DNA of 64,000 bases from contig SCSG01000008.1 in the NCBI GenBank assembly GCA_004322135.1, positions 62,001 to 126,000 on the forward strand. Direction: 5' to 3'. The notes beneath the pieces were generated by a model. The model was not told where the DNA came from. It did no database searches and saw only the letters and a list, made by a program, of their open reading frames with translations. This document shows positions 1 through 8,537 of this stretch, piece by piece. Source of the stretch: Burkholderiaceae bacterium. GTDB taxonomy: Bacteria; Pseudomonadota; Gammaproteobacteria; Burkholderiales; Burkholderiaceae_B. The position numbers and the translations under genes were made by a program. Every line of letters starts with the position of its first letter. Position 1 is the stretch's first letter.

Positions 1-2005
1 ACTGCCCAAGCCCGTGCACGGTGGGCAGATTGACGACAACGATGGAGGCATCACGGATGCTTTTATGCAGTTGCGCGTTCAGCTTCGGGATCAGTTGCTC
101 CGCGGAGAGTTTGCGCTTGCTCCAGTCGGTCAGCTGCATGAACACCATGCCATTGTTTTCACCGGAGCCCACGAAGCTGAAGCCGACAATCTGCATGACG
201 TGCTCAATCTCGGGATTCTTGCGCAAAGTACCCCAGACCTTATCCATGACCTCTTCGCTGCGTTGCTTGGTCGCCCCCGGCGGCAATTGCACCATGGCCA
301 GCAAATAACCCTGGTCTTCCTGAGGCAGGAAGCTGCCAGGCAATTTAACGTAAAGGAACCCCGACGCCACCACGACCACGACGAACACCATCATCCAGCG
401 CGGCGCATGGCGCACGGCATGACCGATATGGCTCGTGTAAGTGTTATGCGTCCAGTTGAACAGATCATTGAACTTGCGAAACAGAATATTCTTTTTGCGC
501 TCGTGCTCCGGCTTCAAGTAAGCCGCGCAAAGCGCCGGTGTGAAAGTCAGCGCGAGGAACGCCGAAAAAAACATGGACACCGCAATCGTCAGGGCGAATT
601 GACGGTAGATGATGCCGGTTGACCCCGACTGCAGTGCGGATGGCACGAACACCGCCAGCAGCACCGCCGTGATCGCAACCACGGCACCGGAGATTTCTCT
701 CATGCCCTTGCGGGCGGCTTCCTTGGGTGACAGGCCCTGCTCGGTCATGATGCGCTCGATGTTCTCGATCACGACAATGGCATCATCCACAACGATTCCG
801 ATGGCCATCACCATGCCGAACAGACTGAGCTGATTCACCGTGAATCCGAGCGCGTCCATACCGATGAACGCCCCGAGCAACGCCACCGGTATCACGATGG
901 CGGGAATAATCGTTGCACGAAAGTTCTGGAGGAACACCAGCATTACCAGGAACACCAGCACCAGAGCTTCGACCAGGGTAATCAACACATCCTGGATCGA
1001 GATCGTGATGAAGGTCGTAGTGTCGTACGGAACGGACCAAGTCACCCCCTCAGGGAAGCCGACCTGCAGCTTCGTCATCTCGGCACGCACCGCCTCCGCG
1101 ACGGCAAGCCCATTGGCGCCCGGCAAAGTCTGAATCGCAAATGCGCCGATCGGTTTGCCATCGTAGATCGTGTCAAAACCATAACCCTGAGGCCCGAAGT
1201 CCGCCGTCGCGATATCACCCAACGTCACTGCCGTACCGTTGGGATTGGCGCGCAGGATGATGCCCAGAAACTGCTTGGGCGTCGAGAACAGCCCCTCACC
1301 CGCCACATTGGCGGTAAAACCCCAGCCCTTGACGGCGGGGTCGGCACCCAGCGTACCTGCCGCCACTTGAATATTCTGCGCCTGCAACGCATTGATCACA
1401 TCGGACGCCGAAATGCCGTAGCCGTGCATCTTCTCTGGATTGAGCCAGATCCGCATGGCATATTCGGCGCCGAACTGATTCGTTGCCCCAACGCCGCTGA
1501 TCCGCGAAATCGGGTTCAGCACCTGCGAAGCAATGATGTCGTTAAGGCGATTGCGATCGATGGTGGGATTGCTTGAACTCAGTGCAATAGCCATCAACGT
1601 GTCGGGGTTGGCCTTGGCAACGACGATGCCCTGTGCAAGCACAGCAGGCGGCAGCCGCGGCTCGGCTCGCGTCACCTGATTCTGCGTCTGCATGGCGGCG
1701 ATGTCGGGGTCAGTGCCTGGCTTGAACGTCAGTGTAATTGCCACGCGGCCGCTGGAACTGGTGGACGAATTGAAGTACAGCAGGTTGTCGATGCCCGTGA
1801 GCTGCTGCTCGATGACTTCGGTCACCGACCCCTCGGCGGTGCTGGAGCTCGCGCCAGGGTAGTGCGCCACGATCGATACTTGTGGTGGTGCAATATTCGG
1901 GTACGACTGCACCCCGAGGTTGTTGATGGCAAGTATGCCGCCCAGCGTGATCAGGATTGCAATCACCCACGCAAAAATGGGACGGTCGATAAAGAAGTTC
2001 GACAT
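1..2005 (-). CDS. RND efflux pump inner-membrane permease (HAE1/AcrB family), 3' end outside the window
   Basis: This is the proton-driven pump subunit of a tripartite multidrug efflux system. It begins MSNFFIDRPIFAWVIAILI, the usual HAE1 N-terminus ending in TM1, behind a strong AAGGAGG site 7 bases before the ATG. About 668 residues of the usual 1,030-1,050 are present and the frame is open to the left edge, so the C-terminal third is missing from view. A GIVVDDAIVVIEN stretch near residue 405 carries the Asp-Asp pair of the TM4 proton relay. The gene lies 12 bases downstream of its adaptor and is almost certainly cotranscribed with it. The substrate cannot be read from the sequence. No outer-membrane channel gene is visible; it may lie beyond the left edge. 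Confidence 0.95.
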   Translation of the reverse strand, partial: MSNFFIDRPIFAWVIAILITLGGILAINNLGVQSYPNIAPPQVSIVAHYPGASSSTAEGSVTEVIEQQLTGIDNLLYFNSSTSSSGRVAITLTFKPGTDPDIAAMQTQNQVTRAEPRLPPAVLAQGIVVAKANPDTLMAIALSSSNPTIDRNRLNDIIASQVLNPISRISGVGATNQFGAEYAMRIWLNPEKMHGYGISASDVINALQAQNIQVAAGTLGADPAVKGWGFTANVAGEGLFSTPKQFLGIILRANPNGTAVTLGDIATADFGPQGYGFDTIYDGKPIGAFAIQTLPGANGLAVAEAVRAEMTKLQVGFPEGVTWSVPYDTTTFITISIQDVLITLVEALVLVFLVMLVFLQNFRATIIPAIVIPVALLGAFIGMDALGFTVNQLSLFGMVMAIGIVVDDAIVVIENIERIMTEQGLSPKEAARKGMREISGAVVAITAVLLAVFVPSALQSGSTGIIYRQFALTIAVSMFFSAFLALTFTPALCAAYLKPEHERKKNILFRKFNDLFNWTHNTYTSHIGHAVRHAPRWMMVFVVVVVASGFLYVKLPGSFLPQEDQGYLLAMVQLPPGATKQRSEEVMDKVWGTLRKNPEIEHVMQIVGFSFVGSGENNGMVFMQLTDWSKRKLSAEQLIPKLNAQLHKSIRDASIVVVNLPTVHGLGQ

Positions 2006-2017
2006 GCGGGAACCTCC

Positions 2018-3205
2018 TTATTTGCCGCCGACGACTTTGTCGGGCCCGGCAGACGTGGCCGATGGAGTTGACGACGATGCCGGTGGTTGCCATGGCTCCA
2101 CCTTGGCCTGCCCGCCAATCTGCACCGCCTGCAACCCTGAAACGATCACCTGATCGCCGGCATTCAGCCCCGACGTAACGACCCAGTCAACCCCGTGCGT
2201 GCCGTCCGTCGCTACGTTGCGGTGTGCCACCTTGCCGTCTTTGCCAACCACCAGCACGTAGGTGCCGGTGATGTCGCGCTGCACGGCCGGTTGAGGAATG
2301 AGGAACGCGTTGTGACGCTCACCCAGCGTAAGTCGAAGATTGACGTAAGTGCCAGGAAGCAGCCTGAACTTCGGATTCGGCAACAGCGCACGCAACGCGA
2401 CCGACCCGGTGGACGGGTCCACGGTAGGTGCGGAAAAATCTACCGTGCCAGGCTCAGCGTAAGGGGTGCCATCGGGCAATGTGACCTTGACGGCGGTTTT
2501 GTTGGGCTGGGTAAGCTGAATGTCCCCGCGCGCCGCAGCCGACTGCAACGCGCTCAGATCGTTCACGCCAATCGTGAAATTGACGTACAACGGATTCAGC
2601 TGGCTCACCGTTGTAAGCAGAGTGGCTGAACCCTGACCAACCAGCGCGCCTTCGGTGACCTGCTGCTGCCCTGCCCTGCCCGTTATGGGTGAAGTCACAT
2701 AGGCATAGCCCAGGTTGATACGGGCCATCTGCACATTGGCCTGATCCAACTTTACCGTCGCCTCATCCTGTTGAACCAGGAATTTCTGGTCGGCATACGT
2801 TTGCTCGGCAATCGACTTTTGCTGGTTCAGCCGCCGATAGCGCGCCAGGTTCGCCCGCGCCTGGGCAAGGTTCGCCTGATCCTTGGCCAATTGCGCCGAA
2901 ACGCTGGCCAATGCTGCTTTCAACGGAGCTGGATCAATCTCGAACAGCAGCTGTCCCTTTTTTACTTCGCTGCCTTCGACGTAGGCGCGCTTGAGCAGCA
3001 CGCCGGCGACGCGCGCGTTCACGTCGGCGCTACGGAATGCAGACAGACGTCCCACCAGATCTTTGACGAGCGGCACGCTGCTTTCGCTTGCAGTCACCAC
3101 GCCAACCTGCGGCGGCGATGCCGGCGCAGGGTCCTTGCTTTCGCCACAGGCTGTCAACAACAGGACCAAGCACCAAGGAACAGCGCGCCAAACAAAATTT
3201 TTCAT
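2018..3205 (-). CDS. RND efflux periplasmic adaptor (membrane-fusion) lipoprotein
   Basis: The protein bridges the inner-membrane RND pump and an outer-membrane channel. I chose the ATG at 3205 (395 aa) because it gives a clean lipoprotein signal, MKNFVWRAV...LLLTAC, with a lipobox cysteine at residue 20. The open frame extends upstream to 3256, but that extension would bury the signal peptide. A hairpin of coiled coil rich in Ala, Gln and Leu follows (SAQLAKDQANLAQARANLARYRRL region), flanked by the lipoyl-like halves typical of AcrA/MexA (KKGQLLFEIDP and SPITGRAGQQQV). The C-terminal tail is low-complexity Ser/Pro/Ala. It is transcribed with the permease and lies downstream of the MarR repressor, the standard arrangement for an inducible pump. 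Confidence 0.94.
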   Translation of the reverse strand: MKNFVWRAVPWCLVLLLTACGESKDPAPASPPQVGVVTASESSVPLVKDLVGRLSAFRSADVNARVAGVLLKRAYVEGSEVKKGQLLFEIDPAPLKAALASVSAQLAKDQANLAQARANLARYRRLNQQKSIAEQTYADQKFLVQQDEATVKLDQANVQMARINLGYAYVTSPITGRAGQQQVTEGALVGQGSATLLTTVSQLNPLYVNFTIGVNDLSALQSAAARGDIQLTQPNKTAVKVTLPDGTPYAEPGTVDFSAPTVDPSTGSVALRALLPNPKFRLLPGTYVNLRLTLGERHNAFLIPQPAVQRDITGTYVLVVGKDGKVAHRNVATDGTHGVDWVVTSGLNAGDQVIVSGLQAVQIGGQAKVEPWQPPASSSTPSATSAGPDKVVGGK

Positions 3206-3289
3206 GGGAATGATGACATGTGTGTGCCCCACCATCCGAAACTCGCCCCATAACAACAGACGGCGTTCGGCGGCTCGGGGCGTTCCGTA

Positions 3290-3805
3290 TCAGGGATCGA
3301 TCACGGTATCCATCGACTTGACAAGCCGACATAACAATTGCTGCAACTTACGTTTGTCCGCCGCACTAAAGCAGGAAAATACCTCGCGCAGCGGTGGGAA
3401 AAACTTGGGTAGAATCTCAATGATGAACTGACGGCCAGAGTCTGAAATTCTTAGTTCGACCCGGCGCCGATCTTCGGTGCTGTTGGCGCGCGCAACCAGG
3501 CCGCGCTTGACGAGCAGATCGGCAATGCGGGTGACATTGGCGGGAGTTTGCGCCAGATACACCGACAACTCGTCAGGGAAAACGGGGCTTTCGGCATTGC
3601 CGAACAAATACATCAACGCACGAAAGTCGCTTTGATGCATATCGTAAGGGCTAAGCGCCACGTCAGAAAGGCCGGTCAGCCCTTCGGCAACCAGGTTCAG
3701 CCAGCCGGCAAGGGCCGCGTCTTCCAATGGAAAATCTGCCACGCTACGAGCAACTAGACCAAGATTGGCCTCCATCTTCTGCATGTGTAGCGCAAGACTG
3801 TTCAT
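3290..3805 (-). CDS. MarR-family transcriptional regulator
   Basis: This 171-residue winged-helix regulator probably represses the downstream efflux genes. The core reads PDELSVYLAQTPANVTRIAD (recognition helix) followed by LVKRGLVARANSTEDRRRVELRIS, the MarR wing with the characteristic DRR motif. Helical N- and C-terminal segments would form the dimer interface. It is the first gene of the leftward group marR-adaptor-pump, with 84 bases before the adaptor. An AT-rich inverted repeat lies immediately upstream of its start and could be its own operator. The ligand is unknown; phenolic or aromatic compounds are a common class for this family, which would fit the catabolic neighbourhood, but that is inference. 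Confidence 0.92.
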   Translation of the reverse strand: MNSLALHMQKMEANLGLVARSVADFPLEDAALAGWLNLVAEGLTGLSDVALSPYDMHQSDFRALMYLFGNAESPVFPDELSVYLAQTPANVTRIADLLVKRGLVARANSTEDRRRVELRISDSGRQFIIEILPKFFPPLREVFSCFSAADKRKLQQLLCRLVKSMDTVIDP

Positions 3806-3844
3806 TAATATTTAGCTGATAGACATTTAGCCAACGAAATATTA
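3806..3844. promoter_or_regulatory. AT-rich inverted repeat upstream of the marR gene (candidate operator)
   Basis: Arms TAATATTT (3806-3813) and AAATATTA (3837-3844) are perfect complements, centred 31 bases apart (three helical turns). The left arm abuts the marR start codon. Position and symmetry suggest autoregulation; no experimental consensus is available to compare. Confidence 0.35.
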
Positions 3845-3921
3845 GTATATTGAACGACCTGCACGACGGTCAAGACAATTTGAACATCGGCGCCCGCGTG
3901 GCGGCAGTCCCCTTAACCGGC

Positions 3922-4965
3922 TCAGGCAACCTGCCGTTCAGACTGACGCTCTTCTGCTATGGCCTGCTCAATCATCCGCCTGGCATACACCCCGCCACTG
4001 TCGATATTCAAGTTCAATAAAGCGCCCCGCGTACGCTCAAGATTTTTTTGCTGCCGCTCGAGCATTTCCCGATCTTCATTAAAGACGACACTGAAGCGTT
4101 TCGTTATTTGCTCGGTCAACTCCTTGTCGTCCGGGCAGAAATTGCGTGCCATACCCCAGAAATACCACGTTGAGGTTTCTGTCTCGGGGGTAATGAAATC
4201 CCACACCACACCACCCGCCTTGTATTTCGGATCGGCTTCAAATCCGCCGTGGCCAGCATGCGCCACACCGACATCAAGCAGCACGTGGCTAGGCAAATAA
4301 AAATGGCAGATCTGCCAGCGATCAACCGGGACGTCATCGGCCAGATTATGACCACGCAACGCCGCACGGTAGAGTGGAGGCGCCATGATATTGTTCATGA
4401 ACCGACTGGTTACCGCCGAGCCTTCTTCCATATGGCTTGTCGGGTCTACATGCAAGATTTCTGGCTGGCCAATGCTATTGGGATGAAGATACGCTTCGTG
4501 GCTAAGGTCCATAAGGTTATCGACCAGCAGCAGATAGTTGCACTCAAAGTGGTAGAGGCCACCTCCGCATGCGTACTCGGGATCTTCGGCCCAGGCCAGA
4601 TGGTGAATCAGGGACGGATCCGCCTTCTCCCGTTCTCCAGGCCATACCCAAATGAATCCATAACGTTCTTCCACCGGGTACACACGGACACTCGGAAATC
4701 CACCAACCCGTTGCGAAGGCATCGCGACGGTCTTCCCGTCACCACCCATTTCCAGCCCATGATAGCCACAGACCAGGTTTTCGCCTTTCATGTGGCCCAA
4801 TGAAAGTGGAGCGCCACGATGCGGACAGTAATCGTCCAGTGCAACCGGCTTGCCTCCCGGACCACGATAGAACACGATTTGTTCGTCGCAAATTTTTCGA
4901 CCCAAAGGTTTGCCGTCAATCTCGTCAGGCGTACAAGCTACATACCACGCATTCTTCTGAAACAT
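3922..4965 (-). CDS. Rieske non-haem iron oxygenase, oxygenase component (VanA-like)
   Basis: This is a ring-hydroxylating or O-demethylating oxygenase of the vanillate-demethylase/phthalate-dioxygenase type. The Rieske centre ligands are C47-x-H49 and C66-xx-H69 (CPHRGAPL...CGYHGLEM). The mononuclear iron site is visible as D153-LS-H156-EAYL-H161. The ATG at 4965 follows AAGGAGACGGAG and gives 347 aa, normal for the subgroup; the open frame runs upstream to 5007 without a better site. No ferredoxin reductase or VanB-like partner is adjacent, so electrons must come from elsewhere. The true substrate could be a methoxylated or carboxylated aromatic. Calling it vanillate demethylase would be overreach. 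Confidence 0.9.
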   Translation of the reverse strand: MFQKNAWYVACTPDEIDGKPLGRKICDEQIVFYRGPGGKPVALDDYCPHRGAPLSLGHMKGENLVCGYHGLEMGGDGKTVAMPSQRVGGFPSVRVYPVEERYGFIWVWPGEREKADPSLIHHLAWAEDPEYACGGGLYHFECNYLLLVDNLMDLSHEAYLHPNSIGQPEILHVDPTSHMEEGSAVTSRFMNNIMAPPLYRAALRGHNLADDVPVDRWQICHFYLPSHVLLDVGVAHAGHGGFEADPKYKAGGVVWDFITPETETSTWYFWGMARNFCPDDKELTEQITKRFSVVFNEDREMLERQQKNLERTRGALLNLNIDSGGVYARRMIEQAIAEERQSERQVA

Positions 4966-5112
4966 CTCCGTCTCCTTGTCAGGTATCAAACCAGGCGCGC
5001 TGCTCATTCGTCGCGCTTAAATTAGCTAAGAGAAGCCCCACTCAGTACCTGCGTCATCCACGCACGACTCATGCGCAAAGCGCAACGCAATACTCCTGCT
5101 CCAATAGAGTAT

Positions 5113-5175
5113 AGTAAGATCGCGCGAACGGGTCGTTACCGAATGGTGTCCCCATTTACCTTTTAGTCTCCTTTT
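5113..5175. repeat. Dispersed direct repeat, copy 1 (second copy at 27184-27245)
   Basis: The 41 bases at 5135-5175 match 27205-27245 with four mismatches, in the same orientation. Weaker similarity (an AGTxAGATC block) extends the match about 20 bases to the left. Both copies lie upstream of a leftward oxidoreductase gene (Rieske oxygenase here, Mo-hydroxylase there). On the minus strand each copy reads GGAG, a 12-base spacer, then an ATG opening a short frame starting M-x-T-P-F-G-N: here 28 codons (5069-5155). It could be a conserved leader, a regulator site or a remnant insertion-sequence end; I cannot decide. Confidence 0.6.
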
Positions 5176-5241
5176 GCTTCATCGGTGCAAGCACGTCGAC
5201 GCCACGTCCAGGATCCACGTCAAGTAGGGTGATGCTCTACG

Positions 5242-5270
5242 TTGACACCCAAGTACCTTCCCGCTAGACT
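5242..5270 (+). promoter_or_regulatory. Sigma-70 promoter for the unknown gene at 5339
   Basis: The -35 box TTGACA (5242-5247) is separated by exactly 17 bases from the -10 box TAGACT (5265-5270). The predicted transcription start, near 5277, leaves about a 60-base leader before the ATG at 5339. It is among the best promoter matches I saw in the window. Confidence 0.6.
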
Positions 5271-5338
5271 TAACAATCGGCAAAGTGTTCACGCTCATGA
5301 ACATGTGGTTGCGCACCTGTTTTATTGGAAGAGTCACC

Positions 5339-5800
5339 ATGATTTTTCACGTTTCTATTGAAGCCGAAAACCCCAAACGGGTCGCCTCGGTAATCGCAGA
5401 GATCTGGGAAGGAGTCGCCGTGCCGCTTGACCGTCTGGTCAACGGGTCGTGGATGGCGTTTTGGGGCGAAAACCCGTTAAGTGCCATCGAAGTGTTTCCG
5501 CAAGGGACCAACATTACGCGGTCCACCGACGACACACACTGGTTCAGCGAGCGAACCCCCGGAAGCCGCCCAACGGCCAGCCACGTTGCCTTGGGAACCA
5601 AACTTACAGAAGCTCGGGTGCGAGAAATCGCCGCCAGAGAAAATTGGGAAACAAAATACGTAACGCGCGGTGACCGATTCGGTGTCATCGAAATGTGGGT
5701 CAACGAGAACCTTGTCATCGAATGGCTAACCGTCGACATGCAAAAGCGCTACGAGAAGTCCATGAAGTCAAACGTCGCGGGGGCTGCCAAAGCGTCCTGA
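5339..5800 (+). CDS. Conserved-looking protein of unknown function
   Basis: A 153-residue soluble protein that I do not recognise with certainty. The ATG at 5339 follows GGAAGAG; an upstream in-frame ATG at 5285 would add a less likely hydrophobic stretch. The opening MIFHVSIEAENPKRVASVIAEIW and the later WFSERTPGSRPTASHVALGT and RFGVIEMWVNENLVIEWLT segments suggest an alpha/beta fold, possibly related to glyoxalase/VOC-like modules. No metal-ligand set can be assigned. The tail (KSNVAGAAKAS) looks disordered. It is divergent from the Rieske oxygenase and precedes the AraC regulator in the same direction, so it may belong to the same regulated unit. Confidence 0.72.
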   Translation: MIFHVSIEAENPKRVASVIAEIWEGVAVPLDRLVNGSWMAFWGENPLSAIEVFPQGTNITRSTDDTHWFSERTPGSRPTASHVALGTKLTEARVREIAARENWETKYVTRGDRFGVIEMWVNENLVIEWLTVDMQKRYEKSMKSNVAGAAKAS

Positions 5801-6092
5801 ATTTTCTTGTTGACTCGCCGCCTGTGACCTATTTTGGGGCGTCTACCGCGAATTATAAATAACAGGTAATTGGCGACTTGGGGAATGCAGAACCCAGACG
5901 AGAAACACGGCGGCGCCGCAGTGTTTCCCCGTCGACCAACCCCGTTGTGCGACGCAATGTTTTGAAAGGTGCAGAGATAGCGTTGGCGGTACAGAATAGC
6001 CGCGGCCAAGCCTGTCATACCAGCCTGGCACACCGGCAACTACTCAATACCGAGCTCAAGAAGTCCGGCCAACGCCAAATAGGAGATGCTTG

Positions 6093-6962
6093 ATGTCGAC
6101 TGCAATACGAGTTCTTCAGGGAGAATTCGGGCGTGTCGCACTGTTGAACATGGACCGTCCGCTGGTTACCCACGCTCATTCGCAGTGCCATGTATTAATC
6201 AAGGTCAGCGGCACCAATACCTTCTTTTCGGTACGCAACAGGCGATATCCCCTTAACGATCACACCGCCGTGCTGGTTAACGCGTGGGAGCCACACTCGT
6301 ACACACACCACAACCCCGACGCACCCCGCACCCTTATCCTCGCGCTCTATATCGAACCCCTTTGGCTTGGCGAAATTGAAAATGCCTTGCTATCCAGCAG
6401 GCAACCAGGTTTTTTCCCACAAACCTGCGTCGAAATTCCACAGCCCATCCGGGCTCTTTCGAACTCGCTGGCCATGCAAATGCTGTATGGCGAACACTTC
6501 AGCGAAGAATACCTGAAATCACAGCTTTCGAATCTGATGATTCTGGTGATCGACGCCTTTTCGCAATGGCGCAGCTTCACCGCTTTTTCCACGGACTCAT
6601 TCCCTCAGGCACAAGACTTTCGTATCAGGCGGGCGATTTCCTTCATGCGGGCCAACGTTGGCGCCGAAGTAGACATGAACCAGCTTGCCTCTGAAGTCTG
6701 CCTGTCGCGGGCGCACTTTTTCAAGCTGTTCCGCCAGCACACCAACCTTACGCCGAATCTGTACAACAATATTTTGCGTGTGGAAGCGGCAATCCAGGGC
6801 CTGACGCAAACGCAGCAATCCATGACCAGCCTGTCGGGCAGCCTGGGGTTCAGTGCCCAAAGCCATTTCACGCGCTTTTTTCAGCAGCACACGGGCGTCG
6901 TACCCAGCCAGTACCGCAAGGTGGTCGACATTTATCGGATGAATGCAGTTCCCGACTTATAA
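6093..6962 (+). CDS. AraC-family transcriptional regulator
   Basis: A 289-residue regulator with an N-terminal cupin-like sensor (about residues 1-130, including MDRPLVTHAHSQCHVLIKVSG and NDHTAVLVNAWEPHSYTHHN) and a C-terminal double helix-turn-helix (about 185-280, with MNQLASEVCLSRAHFFKLFRQ and a second motif ending FSAQSHFTRFFQQHTGVVPSQYR). The ATG at 6093 sits 7 bases after AGGAG, which is preferred over the overlapping TTG at 6090. It converges on the long leftward catabolic array and is the only dedicated regulator beside it. It is therefore a good candidate activator of the array, the Rieske gene, or both; that assignment is inferred from position only. Confidence 0.92.
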   Translation: MSTAIRVLQGEFGRVALLNMDRPLVTHAHSQCHVLIKVSGTNTFFSVRNRRYPLNDHTAVLVNAWEPHSYTHHNPDAPRTLILALYIEPLWLGEIENALLSSRQPGFFPQTCVEIPQPIRALSNSLAMQMLYGEHFSEEYLKSQLSNLMILVIDAFSQWRSFTAFSTDSFPQAQDFRIRRAISFMRANVGAEVDMNQLASEVCLSRAHFFKLFRQHTNLTPNLYNNILRVEAAIQGLTQTQQSMTSLSGSLGFSAQSHFTRFFQQHTGVVPSQYRKVVDIYRMNAVPDL

Positions 6963-7030
6963 GGGCAGTCCCGGCGCGCGCCTTCCCACAAATTCAAGTG
7001 CCTCAGGACGGCGCACGCCAGCAGCAACGG

Positions 7031-7798
7031 CTAATGTGTGACTGATCCGCCGTCAACCACGACCACTTGTCCGGTTACGAAGTCACTGTCGACGCTGCAT
7101 AGGTAAATGAGCGTGCCGCTCATATCTTGTGGAGTCGCCTCACGCTTGATCGCGCGGCTTACCGTGTTGTTGTGCACGATGGCCTCTTTCCACGCCGGAT
7201 TGTTCAATACGCTGGCGCTCATGACAAGGCCGGGAGCGAGTGTATTGATGCGGATCCCGTCATCGCCCAGCTCGCGCGAAAGCGCACGGGTCATGGCAAC
7301 AATGGCGCCCTTTGAGGTTACGTAATGCAGCATCATGGGCGTGCCCTTGAAAACCGTACCCGATGCAATATTGACGATCTTGCCGTATTTATTTTTTCGC
7401 ATGACAGGCGCCACGGCCTTGACACACTCAAAGCTGCCTCGAACATTGACGGCCATTAGCCGATCCCACTCGTCGGAGCCAATTTGTTCAAACGGCTTGA
7501 GCGACAAATTGCCAAACAGGGCGGCATTGTTCACCAGGATATCAACGCGGCCAAAACGCTTGACTGCCTCCTCGACCATCTTCGTCACCGAATCGGCACT
7601 GGTCACGTCCGTCTTGACATAAAGCGCCGCGCCACCACTGGCGGTAATGGCCGCTACCACTGATTGCCCGTCCAACACGTCCGCGACTACGACAGAAGCC
7701 CCTTCGGCTGCGAGGGCCGTCGCGTACTGCGCGCCTATGCCCTGAGCCGCGCCCGTCACAATGGCCACGCGGCCGCTTACCCTTCCAGCTGAATCCAT
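7031..7798 (-). CDS. SDR-family NAD(P)-dependent oxidoreductase
   Basis: A classical short-chain dehydrogenase/reductase of 255 aa. The cofactor-binding TGAAQGIG motif is at residues 15-22, NNA at 90-92, and the catalytic Ser146, Tyr159 and Lys163 (Y-V-T-S-K) are all present. The C-terminal VTGQVVVVDGGSVTH ending is typical of the 3-oxoacyl-reductase/alcohol-dehydrogenase branch. The start ATG follows AAGGAA. It is the last gene of the leftward array, 28 bases beyond livF. It could oxidise an alcohol to an aldehyde or ketone feeding the pathway (a furfuryl-type alcohol is one possibility), but the substrate is not readable from sequence. Confidence 0.92.
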   Translation of the reverse strand: MDSAGRVSGRVAIVTGAAQGIGAQYATALAAEGASVVVADVLDGQSVVAAITASGGAALYVKTDVTSADSVTKMVEEAVKRFGRVDILVNNAALFGNLSLKPFEQIGSDEWDRLMAVNVRGSFECVKAVAPVMRKNKYGKIVNIASGTVFKGTPMMLHYVTSKGAIVAMTRALSRELGDDGIRINTLAPGLVMSASVLNNPAWKEAIVHNNTVSRAIKREATPQDMSGTLIYLCSVDSDFVTGQVVVVDGGSVTH

Positions 7799-7826
7799 GA
7801 TTATTCCTTACATAAATAAAAAAATC

Positions 7827-8537
7827 TCACCCGAGGCCAAGAAACGTACGGGCAAATTCGGGATCGTCAAGCAAGCGCTCACGATCCCCATCCAGCACCG
7901 TCCTGCCATTTTCCAGCACATAGGCGCGTGTTGCAAAATCGAAAGCGCGATGAACGTTCTGCTCGACCAGGAGAACGGTTACTCCTTCCTCAACGATCTT
8001 GCGCAAGGTGTCAAGAATCTCGTCGATAACCTTTGGCGCCACACCGATAAATGGTTCATCAAGCAATAGCAGGCGAGGCGAGGACATCAATGCCCGACCC
8101 ACCGCCACCTGCTGTTGCTGGCCGCCGCTTAGCTCGCCCGCATTCTGGCGCCGCTTTTCTTTCAGGATAGGAAACAGGGTGTAGATTTTTTCGATTTCCT
8201 CGGCCATGTTCTTGCGCGCGCGGCGCGTGTACGCCCCCATGGCAAGGTTCTCGAACACGCTCATGCCAGGAAATAACCGCCGCCCTTCCGGCACCAGAGA
8301 GATCCCTTCGTTTACCGTCTCGGCCGTACGGTGGTGCGACAATTCCTTGCCCTCATAGCTGACGCTGCCTTCACTTAACGGGTATAGCCCAATGATCGCA
8401 CCGATCGTGGTTGACTTGCCCGCACCGTTTGCACCCAAAAGCGCAACACGCTCTCCCTGCTCCACGTGCAGACTGACGTCCCACAAGGCGCGCACCTTGC
8501 CATGATCAACGGCAATATTTTTTAGCTCCAGCATCAT
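7827..8537 (-). CDS. livF: Liv-type ABC transporter ATPase, LivF-like (system 1)
   Basis: One of two ATPases driving a branched-chain-amino-acid-type importer. Walker A is GANGAGKST near residue 36, the signature motif is ELSGGQQQQVAVGRAL, and Walker B is LLLLDEPFIGVAP, followed by the LLVEQNV switch region. At 236 aa it has the standard LivF length. The start overlaps the stop of the fused LivM-LivG gene (8534-8537) and has GGAG 6 bases upstream. In this catabolic setting the transporter more likely carries a small carboxylic acid than an amino acid, as is common for Liv paralogues in Burkholderiales. Confidence 0.94.
   Translation of the reverse strand: MMLELKNIAVDHGKVRALWDVSLHVEQGERVALLGANGAGKSTTIGAIIGLYPLSEGSVSYEGKELSHHRTAETVNEGISLVPEGRRLFPGMSVFENLAMGAYTRRARKNMAEEIEKIYTLFPILKEKRRQNAGELSGGQQQQVAVGRALMSSPRLLLLDEPFIGVAPKVIDEILDTLRKIVEEGVTVLLVEQNVHRAFDFATRAYVLENGRTVLDGDRERLLDDPEFARTFLGLG

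Noticed and set aside
3922-4965. Naming the Rieske oxygenase vanA
   Set aside because: No VanB reductase is adjacent and the VanA-like group includes many other substrates.
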